From Halichondria panicea (taxonomy: Eukaryota; Porifera; Demospongiae; Suberitida; Halichondriidae), in NCBI RefSeq assembly GCF_963675165.1, contig NC_087377.1, positions 3,812,978 through 3,876,977 of the forward strand: a stretch of DNA of 64,000 nt, written 5' to 3'. Numbering within the stretch: the first letter of the stretch is position 1; every line of letters starts with the position of its first letter. Made by a program: the position numbers and the translations under genes. The notes below the pieces were generated by a model that saw nothing but the letters and a program-made list of their open reading frames with translations, made no database searches and was not told the DNA's origin. Below are positions 48,891 to 61,715 of the stretch, in pieces.

Positions 48891-50133
48891 CAGTGGCGTT
48901 CTGGGAATATTAGTAGGAGGGTGCTAAGGTCGCTCGACAGCGCGAAAATTTTTGGAATACGCCCACGCACAGGAAGCCACGTCCACCATGGAAGCCACGC
49001 CTGCATTAGTGTTACTGCGCATGACAACACGCCTTGATTTAGGACAAAGACAATCAATCTTCAAGCAGATCTACCATCTCCATCCTTCTTGGATGACGCC
49101 TACAAAACTCATCTATAGCTACATCAATATTTACAGGTATGTCAGGTGTATGTGTAGAAGTGATAGTCCAGTTAGTCGTTCTGTTGTCATAGATGATCGC
49201 ACTGCCGTCTTAATTCTTTTTAGACCACTGAAAGACCTCTCTGCTGAGCAGCTAGTGACAGGCAGAGTGCACAATATACTAACCAAGGCTCTGATATTGG
49301 GGAACATGGTCGTGGCGTGCTTGAGAGTAACAGTAGGACTTCGTGGAAGGCTACTATCTCCATGGTCCTTACAGTATTGCTCCCACTTCATCTGCCAGCA
49401 GTGTAGCTCACTCTCGATACAGGTTGGTGATGGGAGATCATCCTTGTACAGGTCAACTAGTTGGCTGACTTTGGAGCTGTAATCTTCTGCCGAGAGGCCC
49501 ACCATAATTGATGGAACTATGGAGAGACCTTGTAGAGCTGTTTTCTGATGGGCGCTGAAGCGAGATTTCATCTCTGTGAGCAGATGGTCGAGTACCAGGA
49601 TCGATATCGAACGACAGTAGAACTGTGATGGAGTATCAGCAGGAACATTGCTTCGATGGATTTGTCGACCACATCTCCTCGGTTCTCATCAAAGCTCTTA
49701 CCAAGGCTCTCGTCGAGGCTAGTGCAATCACCAAGAACATCATTCTGTATCGAAACCATATTATAGACGATTAGTTTAATTATTTAGGGATTCTTATTAT
49801 AATTATTGTAAAGTATTTTTACCCGGTAGAGTGTGATCAGATTTGTCCTCTGATGGTGGTTGGTTCACTGTCTTGAAATACTTTAATGATTTTGCAGTAT
49901 AGAATCATATATCATACTGCCCATGTCCAGGAAACTTATTTGACCTTATGCATACTTGAAGGTGTGGTCTCCAATCATCGTGTATAAAAGCTCTTGCTTC
50001 TGCTAGCTTAGCTTCAGTTTAGCTCGCTCTGCTAGTACTGCTCAGCTCCCAGGTAACCAGTAAGTTAAAGTAATTAATGTCCAGCTTAGGGGGGTGCTTG
50101 AGCACCCTGAACCCCTAGCTGGATACGCCACTG
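48891..50133 (-). mobile_element. hAT transposon remnant
   Basis: Possible terminal repeats CAGTGGCGT (48891) and ACGCCACTG (ending 50133) enclose a degenerate transposase. Frame 49131-49571 (minus) encodes FPNIRALVSILCTLPVTSC and CSAERSFSGLKRIK, the C-terminal hAT dimerisation block. The upstream part continues in another frame (49568-49759). The flanks match poorly as a target duplication, so this is old and inactive. Confidence 0.72.
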
Positions 50134-50241
50134 CAGTATACTCTAGCACTCCTGTTTATAGCAGTATAGCCACAATACAGTCAGTAACTTATCCTACAAT
50201 TATAATCTAGGCTGAGGAGGAGTTGATAATCTATAGCTGTG

Positions 50242-53200
50242 ATGTACAAGCTTATTGCATGTGCCCTGATTGTGTCTGCACTGATACAAGAGTCAATACA
50301 AGATGGCAACTGTCTAGCCTGTGGAGCACCCACTGCTGAAGCTTCAATTACAAGCACATTTGCCGGCAGCAGCTTCAGTAAAACCAGACGGAGAAGACAA
50401 GTTGCTATAAACTCAGAGCAGCCTGGTATGTGCATTCTATAAGTACATGCAATGCATTTGTTTTCGGTTTCAGAGAATTGTGCTTGTGATACTTCGCATT
50501 ATAATTATATACCTATATAGTGTCATATTCGTATATAATGCATGTGAGGTACATGCATGACTACTTGTTGATATAGTGCTAGTGAAACAGTGGTAGTCTT
50601 TAGTCTTTAGTTGCTTCTAAGGTCACGGTATTGCAATGCAAGTTTTTTTGTGCTTTGTTCTCGATATAATAAGTAGTTCTGATGTTAACTGTCACCCACA
50701 AAGGGGCAATTAATTGAAGTGATAATGTGCTGCATGATGTTCCTCACGTATTACGCATTAGTTATACTGCCCAGCACGAGTGCAACATGCCATATATTGC
50801 ATGTTGCGTGAGGGCGCCTGCAATAACTAAATTGTTGCCCAATGACGTCAAACTCTTCTGATTGGTCAAGTTTTTCTCTAATAAAAGACATTTGTTGCCT
50901 TTTGACTTCTGAGATCAAAGGAATAGCAGTGCCAATAATGGCATATTGCACTGTGGTCAGTCTGTAATATGCATGGCATTCAGAAAATTGACCTTTCAGT
51001 GAAGTCTCCCACCTAAACTGTCAAATCATTGCTTTTATAGTGCACACTGAATGAGACACTTATGGTTCCTGTGGTATACCAGACAGCATATAAAATTATG
51101 CATGGTTTCGATGCAGTTACTATTTACAGAACAAAAACGACCAAATGTCTTTGTATCTACGCTATGATTCTATGCAGATTTCTATATGCAGAAAATGGTT
51201 TCCAAGGCAGTTATTACATGGCAATTCGTGCCACAAGCTGTTTATTGGCCCAGTAGTAGACTGTGGTCAAGCACCTTTAGCCATGTAAGAACTATTACGT
51301 GTTTTGAGTAAATTTTAGTGGATTCATGAATTCCATAGTAAATTCTTAGGTTTTGTTCCCACAACTAATTAATGAGTATTGGGTGGGAGGGTGGCGTATA
51401 AGTCCCAAAAGTAGCTACTGTATTTACACACAGTGCAAGTGCATATAATCCCAGTGCATTATGCAGTGCAATATATGGTTGCTATGGTAGTGATACAACA
51501 TGCTATATACTTGCTTCGATCTGCCCACTCACTAGGCAACAAATGCAGTTAGCATAGTAGCCTTAGCCTGTTGTATATAATTATAGGTCAAAAAAGATAC
51601 AACACTTGAAAAAGGGCAAATTTAGACAATGTTCATGGACCAACTAATGTTTATATAGGGACCAACTATATAATTGCCCTCAGGTTATATCTATACGTTG
51701 TTCCCATTATGTGGTCAATAATGTGTCTAATTACTGTGGAGGTGAAACACTTCCAAGAAATGTGTACAATTAACCTATAATAGGTTCAACAGTATATGGT
51801 ACATGTCAAGGCCGTAGCAAGCGGTCAGGCTGGTCAGGTTTTGGCCTGATCACTTTTTATAGCCGAATGGTCGTCATTTGAAGACCTTTTTTATGTAAAT
51901 TGCACCGCTGTATGCGAAAGTTCTAAGACAAAAAAACTGGTTGATCTTTAAGTGTAAGTTGGCCTGCATGCATGACCGAATTAAACTTGTTTACTACTCC
52001 CTGCATGTCATGTAGTAATTGATATCTCTATTTTCTACAGATTCCAATGCTCCTACAACACGAGGCAATGAATTTGCTCTTGCATTTATTGCTTTTGAAG
52101 GAGCTGAAATTACGCTACATATTATGACCCAACAAAATGTGTCTAATTTCACTATTGAAACAAAGTTTTCTGGCCTACTTGGATTCAACGAGACATCACC
52201 TGATAGTGGATTGTACTCTCGTACTGGCACAGCTCGGAGGGGAGAGTTTACTGTCATTCAATTGCAAGCTATTGATGGACTGCCAGGCCTATCAGTAGAG
52301 AGTGACGGTAATAATACTGCAAGTGATAGACAAAAGGGACTGATCTTAACTGCAGATAATCCAAAGCATGAGCTCACAGTATATGCTCTAATCAGCAGTG
52401 ATGGTATTAGCAGACATTTTGGTTTCTCCACTGATACCTTCATGGCTATTAACTGTGTTAATTTTCCAACGGCGAGAAATTATCAGTATTTTATATTCTC
52501 ATTATATATTAATGGTGGTGGTGGTGGTAGTAGCCAGTTTCTCATGACACCCTGTCAAGATAATACAACTATTCGTGTTAGACCATCTCAACCATACACT
52601 CATCCCTCCTGGGTAAATTCAAGCGTGCAGCGTACAACTCCGGGTACCTTGTCTGAGGAAGAAGCAATCTATGAACGACGTTTCGATCGCTTTGATACTC
52701 TCTTGTTTAGCAATGATGGTGATTTAACCGGGACCATAATTACATCTGACAAGCCATTGTCTGTTTTCAGTGGCTACAGCGACTTTTCGTTTTTTCTCGT
52801 GGAGCAAATTCCACCACACCCAACATACGGCAATTTATTCTTTCTCTCAGCAATTAACTCATTGTTACTTCGAATAGGCTCTGTCAGTGATGAAGTCTCT
52901 ATACAAGTCAACTGCCCATGTGAGCTAGGTGACTCTGTGAGTAATAATAGATTGCCCCTTTCAGGTTCTGGGAGATTTTTCACTGCTGTCATAAACCGAG
53001 GTCAATATATCGAATGTTCTTGTTTGTACTTAGGAGACACAATATTTTGCAGCGTCCAGTCGTCACGTTCGGTTACAGTTATGAATTACCAACTGGAAAG
53101 AATATTCTCGATGGTATATATACCACCTGTTGATTCTTATCTGACTCGGTACAGTCTCACAAGTCTGAGTAATATTCCTGTGTCCTTGAGCTACACTCTC

Positions 53201-56200
53201 CAGGATCTAGATCTAAACTCTCCAGGATTACTTGTCAATGGAAATGTATTCCGACAGTCTGATGGTGTCACTACCATCGATTGTAGGTCAGACTGTTTTG
53301 AGTCATTAGTTTGTGGGCGGGGAGCTACTGGAGTAGTCTTAGGCAAAGGAACCTTTGATATACAATTTTCTGGTGATGTACCATTCTGGGGGTTTGCATA
53401 CGGTTTTGATTATTATACTACTAGAGGATTTATTAACCCTCTCCCATTTGAGATGAGACCAATAGGATGTAAGTTCAATACTATAAATGTCTATTGTAAT
53501 TTACTTCACTTCTTTCCTCCAGTGGCCTGGATTGAAGCTCAAGACATTGTTGTTGTGGAAACAGTGGGTCGAGTGGATATGGAGTTCATGATAACAAGAG
53601 GTGATCGTTCGGTAATAACAAGAGCTTTTGTTGTCACTAAAAGTTTGTCTGCAACAGAAGGTGAGATGAGTGTCTATATGTATAATTATACAAACTTATT
53701 ATGCCTCGAGGCGTAGCCGCACGAGGGATACGGTAAAGCTGATTATGTGTGTCTGTGTGTCTGTGTGTCTGTTCCAGCTGTAACTGCTCAACGGTTGCAA
53801 TGCGACGAAAACTAAAATAGGCTTCTAGCCACGTTCTCTTGGATTTTGATTTGTGGATTAGCAAACTAAAGCTTCTTTCTCGAGTTATGGCTAGTTTGAC
53901 TCACATTGAAGGCTGTTGCAGTCTTTTCAGAATCTTTCATCCATTTGCACAAACTTTCTATTCAACATAGTTATGGGTACACACCCTTTATTAACTAGGG
54001 ATACACTGGAGTGCAAACCTTGCTACGTATGCTTGTCTATGGCCATGATCTGGACCTAATAATTGTCAGATAAGAAAGCTAGGTGTATGTGCATTCAATC
54101 TGGTAAAGACGTCATAATGGTCGACACACAAGAAAGCTAGATTTAAGTTCGACCGTCCAGGGTCCGGTTTAGCCACTCTTGGCTGTTGCTGAGGTCTAAG
54201 ACTGTGAGCCGACGTCCCTCAGCATCTACCAAGACTCTACGCCAAGTATCGAAGCCTACATGTTCACCAGAAGTCCATCAGGTAGAGGTCCTTTTGCCTC
54301 GACGTCAACCACCACCACCGCCACAGAAAATCTTGATAAGACCCGAACATAACCTCGCTTCGCTCGGAATCATTTCTCTGGATGTAATACACATGCGCGC
54401 TCATCCCACATGTTAGAATCATGATCCAGTGGCAACTTACTTCTTTTTTTTGAGGTCCTGGTATACATGTACCGGTAAGCCACATATAGAATAGATAACA
54501 ATAGATGAATGTACACAAGTCTGGTAACAATAGATACATATGCATGCATGTACACAAGTCTTTTTTCTGCCTGTTTAGATATACTACTGTCTGTGCTATA
54601 CTGCTGTCTGCATGTGCTTCTATGCCTTTGACAAAGGTTTGCTCCCACTGTTTGGCTACAGGCCATTTAAATAACATGCAATTGCTTCAGTATCGTTGAA
54701 GATTATTCACCAAGCCATCAGATAGGCTTCTGCCATTCAGCTCCTCTCTTCAATTCTGTCAATAATTGCAACTGATCAATCACTGCTTTAAAATGACAAT
54801 GTGTTCACTCTGTTTCTTTAGTCTCCATAATTATTATTTTTGTTAGTGCCTAAACACATAAATTATTATTTACTTGCAGGAGAGGACTACAAGTCAACTG
54901 ATTTGCTCCGAGGTACAGACAACAGTGCTATCTTAGAATGGAGACCTGGTAATTCAGTTCCAAATGTTCGATTTATCGTACCTATAATTGATGATGACAT
55001 TCCGGAACCAGTTGAAGTATTAGAAATTGTAGTTGAATGTGAAGATAATGGAAACTGCTATCTACCACGACGATCTTACACCATCACCATTATAGACGAT
55101 CAAGGTACAGACAGCTGTCACGCTTATAGTAGGTATAGTGTGCCTACAATCAATAGCATGTAATATCGTTTAGCGGCAAACCATGCATTACCGGAATGGG
55201 CTAAGTTAGCAGAAAATTTGACACTTTGTGATCTAGTTTTTGCAATCAGGTAAGGATCATGCATGATGTCATACATGTACTGGTATTATTTTTGCAAGGC
55301 CACGCATTAGAACTATATCTTCCTATAGTTTGCAAGTATTACGTTTTATGCTCATAAAACAACATTGTATACGTATAGTAAGTAATCAAATTTGGTCAGT
55401 TATGCATATCCGTTTCCTAGGCAACTGTAGGGAAGTATATATAAGGTAACACCCGGGCCCGAACTTCTAATATTAAAACTAAGACATATTTCGTCATTAT
55501 TGTAGCTTTTTGCTCTGACCTGCGTGAAATTGGAAGTGGTACCTTGGAATACAATATGGAAGAAGATGTGTTTAATGGCACTAGACCGAATGGAACTGCT
55601 GCAACGTACACTTGTGATGATGGATTCAGACTGGATGGAAATGCCACTAGGACATGTGACACTGGAAATTGGACAGGCACGGTACCTGTGTGCATAGAAA
55701 GTAAGTCATGCATGAGTATAGTACATGTTTGTATGTATGTATGGTACTGTTTAGCGTTCAGAATAGCGTATTACTAGAATATTTTGCGGGTAAAAACCTT
55801 TGCGAATGAGCCAAATTAGCAAAAAATTTGACCCTTTGCGATCTAACTATTGCATTCTGGTAAGAATCGTGTGTATTTACTAGTAGGTTTTGCGGATTTT
55901 ATTGATGCGAATGGATCAACCCTCGCAAAATTCTGATACTTGCAAAACATTCTAGTAATACGGTATCAGGTACAAACATTATTGGGTATATATATAGCTT
56001 AGCCTCGATTCCAGGCCGATTAAAATACAGCCTGGTACCTATTACATGGTGTTAGTGCGCATGCGTTAGTTTATTTCCAGAATCTGGGGAATCCCCTTTT
56101 TTCTTTTTCTCATCTATATTCTATCAGCTTAGCGCATTGTTCCAGAAGGCTTTCACACTAGTCTGAAGCCAGAAGAAGCTCAGATCTACCTCTATGACGG

Positions 56201-59200
56201 TTGTATGGTCAGGATGTCTTACCTTGGATCTGTACAGGCTATGGGAAGTGTGCATGGTGCCTCAAACTGCTACTTGCGAAGACAACCAGGCCGCACTATC
56301 ATCAGGGAAGTGGACCTGGTATCGACTGCTTGCACATGCACTAACAATCCGCCGGTATATATCTGGCGGCTACGGATTAAAACGTTTTATGGTCAAAAAC
56401 AATGACGTCAGAGTCACAGCGAACGGAAGTTGATTGAAGGAAGTATAGAAAGTTTGATTAAAGGTTTCTAACCTATCTGATAGCATTCTTATAGCTACCA
56501 TTGCTTGTCCATACAGGCTATTGCCATGCACACAGCCACACAGCTTTCACAGCCTGCAACAGTGTGGATGACTCCAGCCATCCACACTGTTGCAGGCTGT
56601 GAAAGCTGTGTGGCAATAGCCTGTATGGACAAGCCACGCCCATTTACTACTACCGTTACTTAACGTAACAATCAGAAAGAAAATAGCTGTGCAACAAACA
56701 TACAGCTCTGCTAGCTATAGCTCTGTGTACGACTTTAATATGACATTCTATTATAGTATTTATTCAGGATGCAGTATATAGCTAGCTATAATGGGAAATT
56801 TTACGGGAATATACATGTATACAATAATTTTGCGCATGCGCAAGCAGTCAGTAGCAGGCCGCCTTCTTTTCTCTGTTGAAGGCCTGCAAACTAGGCTAAT
56901 ACTGTGTGTGCACAAATTGCTATTCTGTTGACATAGTGTGATAATCATTTCCGAACAACCCTGATTATAATGTAATGCATTATTGCAGTCTTTTGCTCTC
57001 ACCTGCTTCAAATTGACAACGGTACACTAAGTTTCAATGGCTTTCCCATGAATGGCACTAAACCGAATGGAACTGTTGCAACGTACACTTGTGATGATGG
57101 ATTCAACCTGTCAGGAGATGCCACTAGGATATGCTTCGATGGATATTGGACGGGTACCGAACCTGTGTGCACAACAAGTAAGCCCTGGGTATATAAATGT
57201 ATGCGTGTGTATGGTATACAGTGTAGTAGACTTTTTGAGTCTTCCCTTTCCCCTTACCAATTATATAACTACAGTACTGCATGGTGATAATTTGCTGTCC
57301 TTATGTGCACATAATTATTAAAAAGAGTGCCGTATAGAAAATGTAGAACACTGCTTAATTTACCCGTCTCTTTTTCAGAGGATCCTATATACTCTACAGA
57401 ATTCTGTTGACATAGTATTTACCTGATCATTTCCCTCTGTGCATGTTTAGACCCAACAATGTCGACTATCCAGCCAACCAATCAAGGAGGAGGTGTGTCT
57501 GACCCAGTGATTATCAGCATCGTTGTTGTTGTGGTTGTGGCTGCTCTTGCTATACTGGCAATAATTTGCTGTCTCTGTTTTTTAAGGTTGAGACGAAACA
57601 AACAAAAGATACTAAGAATGTCTACTATAAGGTGAGGCCTTTATGATGGCGAGCTATATACAGTACTATAATAGGTAAAAGATGTGCCCCAGCAGTGTTT
57701 GCAGTATTTGAAACTATAGCTAGCTACCAAGACAATCTTGTTGTGTATTGTTGATTGGATTTAATCTCTCTCATTATAGAATGAGGAGGCTGTCTGATCG
57801 AAGTAGTACTCTTAAGGGTATGTATCAGTATGTACTGTAACAGGAGCAGATGAGGGGATGGAGCGTCTTACTATAAATTATTATGCATAGTATTGCGGAT
57901 CCACTATCATCTGCCACACTCCTTATAATGTGCTATGTGCTGTACATGTGTGATTTAATATCATGAGCAGCACTTAGCAATTTGTATATGGCATGATTTG
58001 TATACATATAGGTAGACGATACAGAATCCGCGTAGTAAGACACTCCATCTGCTTCTGTATAATAAATTATGCTCAATCTGCATGCAGATTATCAAATGCG
58101 AGAAATCGTAAAGTATGTTCCAGAATCAATGAGAATTCCCAGCTCTAATCTGAAACTGCAAGATGCAGTCGGTCAAGGTAACTATTTGTAGATTAAAAAA
58201 ATTGGTTCTCTTGATCGAACTTATTCCAGGAGCCTTTGGGATTGTATACAAAGGACTACTAATGGACTGGAACAACGTTGCCATAAGGGGTGTGGCTTTG
58301 AAGACTCTGAAAGGTATAATTATATAGCTGATCTATTTATGCATGCGTCTGTCAAAAAAAGATTTGAGACTTCCAGAAAATATTTTTGTTCTTTCTTTAT
58401 TTCTTATTTCTTGCTTAAAATTAATAGTTGTCAGTTTGCTGTAGTATTACACACTAGTTGATACATGGGAACTATACATGGGAAAGGTTCCTCAGAGGAT
58501 ATACCGTGTAGCAGTTATATAATTATTTCAAGGGTATAAAATTTCACGGAATGACCGTTAGAAAAGATTTGCAGATTTAATTTTTGCAGCATGCGATATT
58601 AAATTCGTGGGTATAATTGTTTGCGGTATATTCTAAATCAGCGAAAACCGCGAACATTTACAGCCTCGAAATATAACTGCTATATACAGTACCAAGGGTG
58701 TATGAAGAGAAGAGGGCATGCAGCTACAATCTATCGTATTATAAATGGGCGGGGGGTTATGTTAAAGAATGTATTGCAGTGCACTTTATACTCTGACTAG
58801 CCTTTATTCCCTAGTGGGCGGTTGGCTAAATCATGGCTAAATATAGCATATCCTGCTGACTCATCAATAATACGACACATACACAGTATACATTGTTAGT
58901 TGCATGCCCTCTTCTCTTCATACGCCCTTGACAGTACTATATGTAGCATAGTATACTGATAACTTACTTCCCATGTCTAGTGATTGAATTGTAGCCAGGG
59001 CAGGGTTTACCCATGAGCACCATAGTATCAAATGAGTTAAACACTATTTTGTCGGTGTTTATGTGACTTAGAATCTTTCAAGCACTTGTATATAGTGTCC
59101 TCACTATACACTCGGGATACTAAAGCAGTGCCTTTGGGCTTCTAAATTAGACACTTTCAAACAGTGTCTATACCCCCTCCACCTCCCTCCAGGTTTGTTT

Positions 59201-61715
59201 ACTCAGAGTGACGTACAGAGCATGGTGAGTGAGATCACTAAGATGCAAGAGTTCCACCACCCTCACGTCATGCCCCTGATTGGGGTGTGTCTCGACGCTG
59301 GACCCGGTGTTTCCATGGTGATGCCGTATATGGCCAACGGGAGTCTACTAGACTACTTGAAGAAAGAAAGATCTGCGCTAGAATTGGCAGAGGGAGAGGA
59401 TTCTGAGAAGGTATTTTGAACTCTATATCACATCATAATTATTTTGACTGTACTGTGAAGCCTAGCTGTCTCCTGTCTATTATGGCTACAGCATACAGTG
59501 AAACATGTCTATTGTGCATGGTAATTCTGTACAGTTTGTTGTGATCACCCTATGTTACTGTAAGCAGGATATAATTATAATACAGCCCTATAGGCCCCAA
59601 AATCTCAATAATAGCATGACTGTGTTTGGACATGTTTGGACGTTAGAATGGAAACCACTCTCTTCACTACGCTCTGGGGACTGGCAAGCTGCCGTGTTGA
59701 GAGTTGCCCCGTTGTAGAACAAACCACAAAATGCGTAATGTGTGGGTAATAGTGCTTCAGCCTCAAGAACAGATGATGTACTTATACTCAAGGATAATGT
59801 TTTGTGCAGCAGTGCACAGTGACGTTTGCATTCTTGTGGGAGCGTACGTGGCATTCTTCACACACTAGGACAACTCTCAACACGGCAGCTTGCCCGTCCC
59901 CAGATCGCATGTGAAGGGAGTGGTTTCCAGTCTATTTGGACGTGTGTTAGCTGACCACCTCTTTTTACAGCATGTTAGTCTATCAAAGATGACAGCTATA
60001 TATAGATAATTATGCTGGGATACACCTTTTGTGTTTCTACTGAAAATTGTGATTGGGGTGTGTCTTCTTTGAGCATCGATAACTTGAGTTTGGAATGTCC
60101 AATTATACAAAAGCATTTTACAGCTTTTAAAAGTCCTAGGGTGTGTTTAAATTATCGGTTGCTTTTTCGTATCCAAATCTTTTGTTTTCGGTTCTTGCTA
60201 CAAATTGTAGGTGTTAGCTGTGAGGAAGCTGCTGTTGAAAATTTGTCATCAGATAGCTCTTGGAATGGCGTATCTTGCTCAGCACAAGTTTGTCCATCGA
60301 GACCTGGCTGCCAGGAACTGCATGTGAGGCACTGAATTGATTTGAATTGATTGCTGCATGCACGAGTGCACACAGTAACGTGAAGCATAATGTTTTCAGG
60401 TCAGCAAATGTTCATGAAATATTAATTCTCGTAGGTTGGATTCAAATGGCGACGTCAAAGTTGGTGATTTTGGTCTGGCCGAGGACACGTATGCGCAAGG
60501 ATACTTTAGACAGAGTGAAGCTGAGGGAGTCAAACTGCCGTACAAATGGATGGCAATGGAGAGTCTAAATGATGCTATCTTCAACGAGAAGACAGATGTA
60601 GTATGTTAATTACTATAACAATCAGTGCATGTGTAATGCGTGCACTATACTCCAGTTAGGTATGAATTGATGGTCATGCATATTTCAGCTTTGTTCTCTC
60701 GAAGCTTGATGTGTTATTTTACGACTATAATTATATAGAGCCATGTGAAATTTGTTAATGCAGTGGTCGTATGGTGTGACTGTATGGGAGGTCTTCAGTA
60801 GTGGCCGGACCCCCTACCCTGGAGTGGACCCAATGTCCCTAGTGGCTCTACTCAGAGACGGCAAGAGATTGGAACCTCCCCAGAATATTGCCTGCTCTAC
60901 AGAGATGTTAGTGTATACACATTGAGTAACGAGTGCATGCATGAGACGATTCTGTATGAAAACATGTCACTTCACAACTTTTAGCATTTATATAGTTGAC
61001 TACAGGGTCTCGCTGATGACTAGCTGTTGGTACGAGGATTCTGAAGAGAGGCCATCCTTCGATGAGCTAGCAACCGAGTTGGAGAAAGTTCTGAGCATCA
61101 TGGTGGGCTACGTGGAACTGAACATGGAGCTAGTCGCCATCACTGAGGATGAACATGGTAAGCACAGTGATATAGTTCACTCTGAGTTAGGAGACACTGT
61201 TTTGTAGTTTAAAACGCATTTTGGAATCATTATGTTTAAAAAAAAATTCAAGCAGAAACTGTTTGTGCGTTAGTATACATGCATGCAGTACAGCTAATGG
61301 AGTGTCTGCTGATTGAGAGTATAAATTATTAGCATGTATAATTATGATTGTGGTTTTAGTAGTGATATTTTGACAGTTGAGAGTGAATGTGCTCTATTCT
61401 GCAGAGGTTGATCACGTTCTCTTGCTTAAAGAGCAGACGAAACTTGCCGAGACCGCTACTGAAGAGGTTGCCATAGAAACAAACACTGCATACGGGTTAA
61501 AAACCGAAGACCAGTTACAAGCTAAACAAGTTCCCACGGAGACCAATCTCGCTTATGGGATAAGACGTGAACAAGAGTTACAGAAAAATCCAGCCGAACA
61601 AGTTACTGACTCAGCTCACCATTTAAACAGTGACCCACAACTTCCAGAGCACGACCCTGAAGGTTACAGTGACTATCGAGACACCACTGGATATGCTAAA
61701 ATACTGCACAGATGA
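50242..61715 (+). CDS. receptor tyrosine kinase B: paralogue of A (16 exons)
   Basis: Exons: 50242-50425, 52041-53468, 53523-53660, 54880-55104, 55506-55700, 56989-57177, 57451-57631, 57780-57817, 58088-58177, 58230-58313, 59193-59410, 60211-60323, 60435-60600, 60764-60906, 61006-61157, 61405-61715. Total 3855 nt, 1284 aa. Exon phases match gene A throughout. Layout: signal peptide (1-20), CxxC, RRRR site, IgGFc-binding-like region (62-537), Calx-beta (538-658), CCP1 (659-723), CCP2 (724-786), TM (about 806-829), kinase with Lys914, HRDLAARN (1019) and DFG (1039). CCP1 is 10 residues shorter than in A. The cytoplasmic tail is longer and carries two NxxY motifs (ETNTAY, ETNLAY) plus several other tyrosines, possible adaptor docking sites. 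Intron 2 is only 54 nt and has no stop. It should be a type I plasma-membrane receptor; ligand unknown. Confidence 0.86.
53690..54380. repeat. dispersed repeats in intron 3 of RTK B
   Basis: Contains a GTGTGTCTGTGTGTCT tract next to CAGCTGTAACTGCTCAA; similar sequence in reverse disrupts the end of exon 1 of gene C. The part at about 54100-54370 matches 46140-46560 in reverse orientation (CCGTGGCGGTGGTGGTGGT block). No coding sequence. Confidence 0.55.
55771..55963. mobile_element. MITE, ACTAGAATATTTTGC ends
   Basis: Left end TTACTAGAATATTTTGCGGG and right end TTGCAAAACATTCTAGTAAT are near complements. Related fragments occur at about 4948-5115. It lies in the intron between the two CCP exons of RTK B. 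Confidence 0.6.
56504..56633. repeat. long near-perfect hairpin in RTK B intron
   Basis: Inner arms 56535-56570 and 56579-56614 pair perfectly over 36 bp around an 8-base loop. The stem continues outward after an 8-base bulge (56504-56526 with 56611-56633). Gene A retains parts of both arms but is split by a MITE. Confidence 0.92.
58502..58691. mobile_element. foldback MITE, TATAGCGGG family, copy 3 (degenerate)
   Basis: More diverged copy with GCGATATTAAATTCG, CAGCGAAAACCGCGAACATT and CTCGAAATATA blocks. It lies in the intron between kinase exons 10 and 11 of RTK B. Confidence 0.6.
59649..59925. mobile_element. inverted-repeat MITE, GGAAACCACTC ends
   Basis: Left GGAAACCACTCTCTTCAC plus CAAGCTGCCGTGTTGAGAGTTG, and the complement on the right (CAACTCTCAACACGGCAGCTTG, GAAGGGAGTGGTTTCC). 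It interrupts a copy of the TTTGGACGTGTGTTAGC repeat in the intron before kinase exon 12 of RTK B. Confidence 0.72.

Larger units (their letters stand above)
43078..50241. other. mobile-element-rich spacer between RTK A and RTK B
   Basis: The first 270 bp are the shared RTK 3' flank. Beyond it come a LINE fragment, a long inverted repeat, a second copy of the 0.88-kb repeat, a CATAG element and a hAT remnant, all listed separately. I found no host gene. This spacer is 7.2 kb, against 1.4 kb between B and C. Confidence 0.6.

Noticed and set aside
48952-49482. 176-residue plus-strand ORF
   Set aside because: It is the antisense shadow of the hAT transposase frame on the minus strand.
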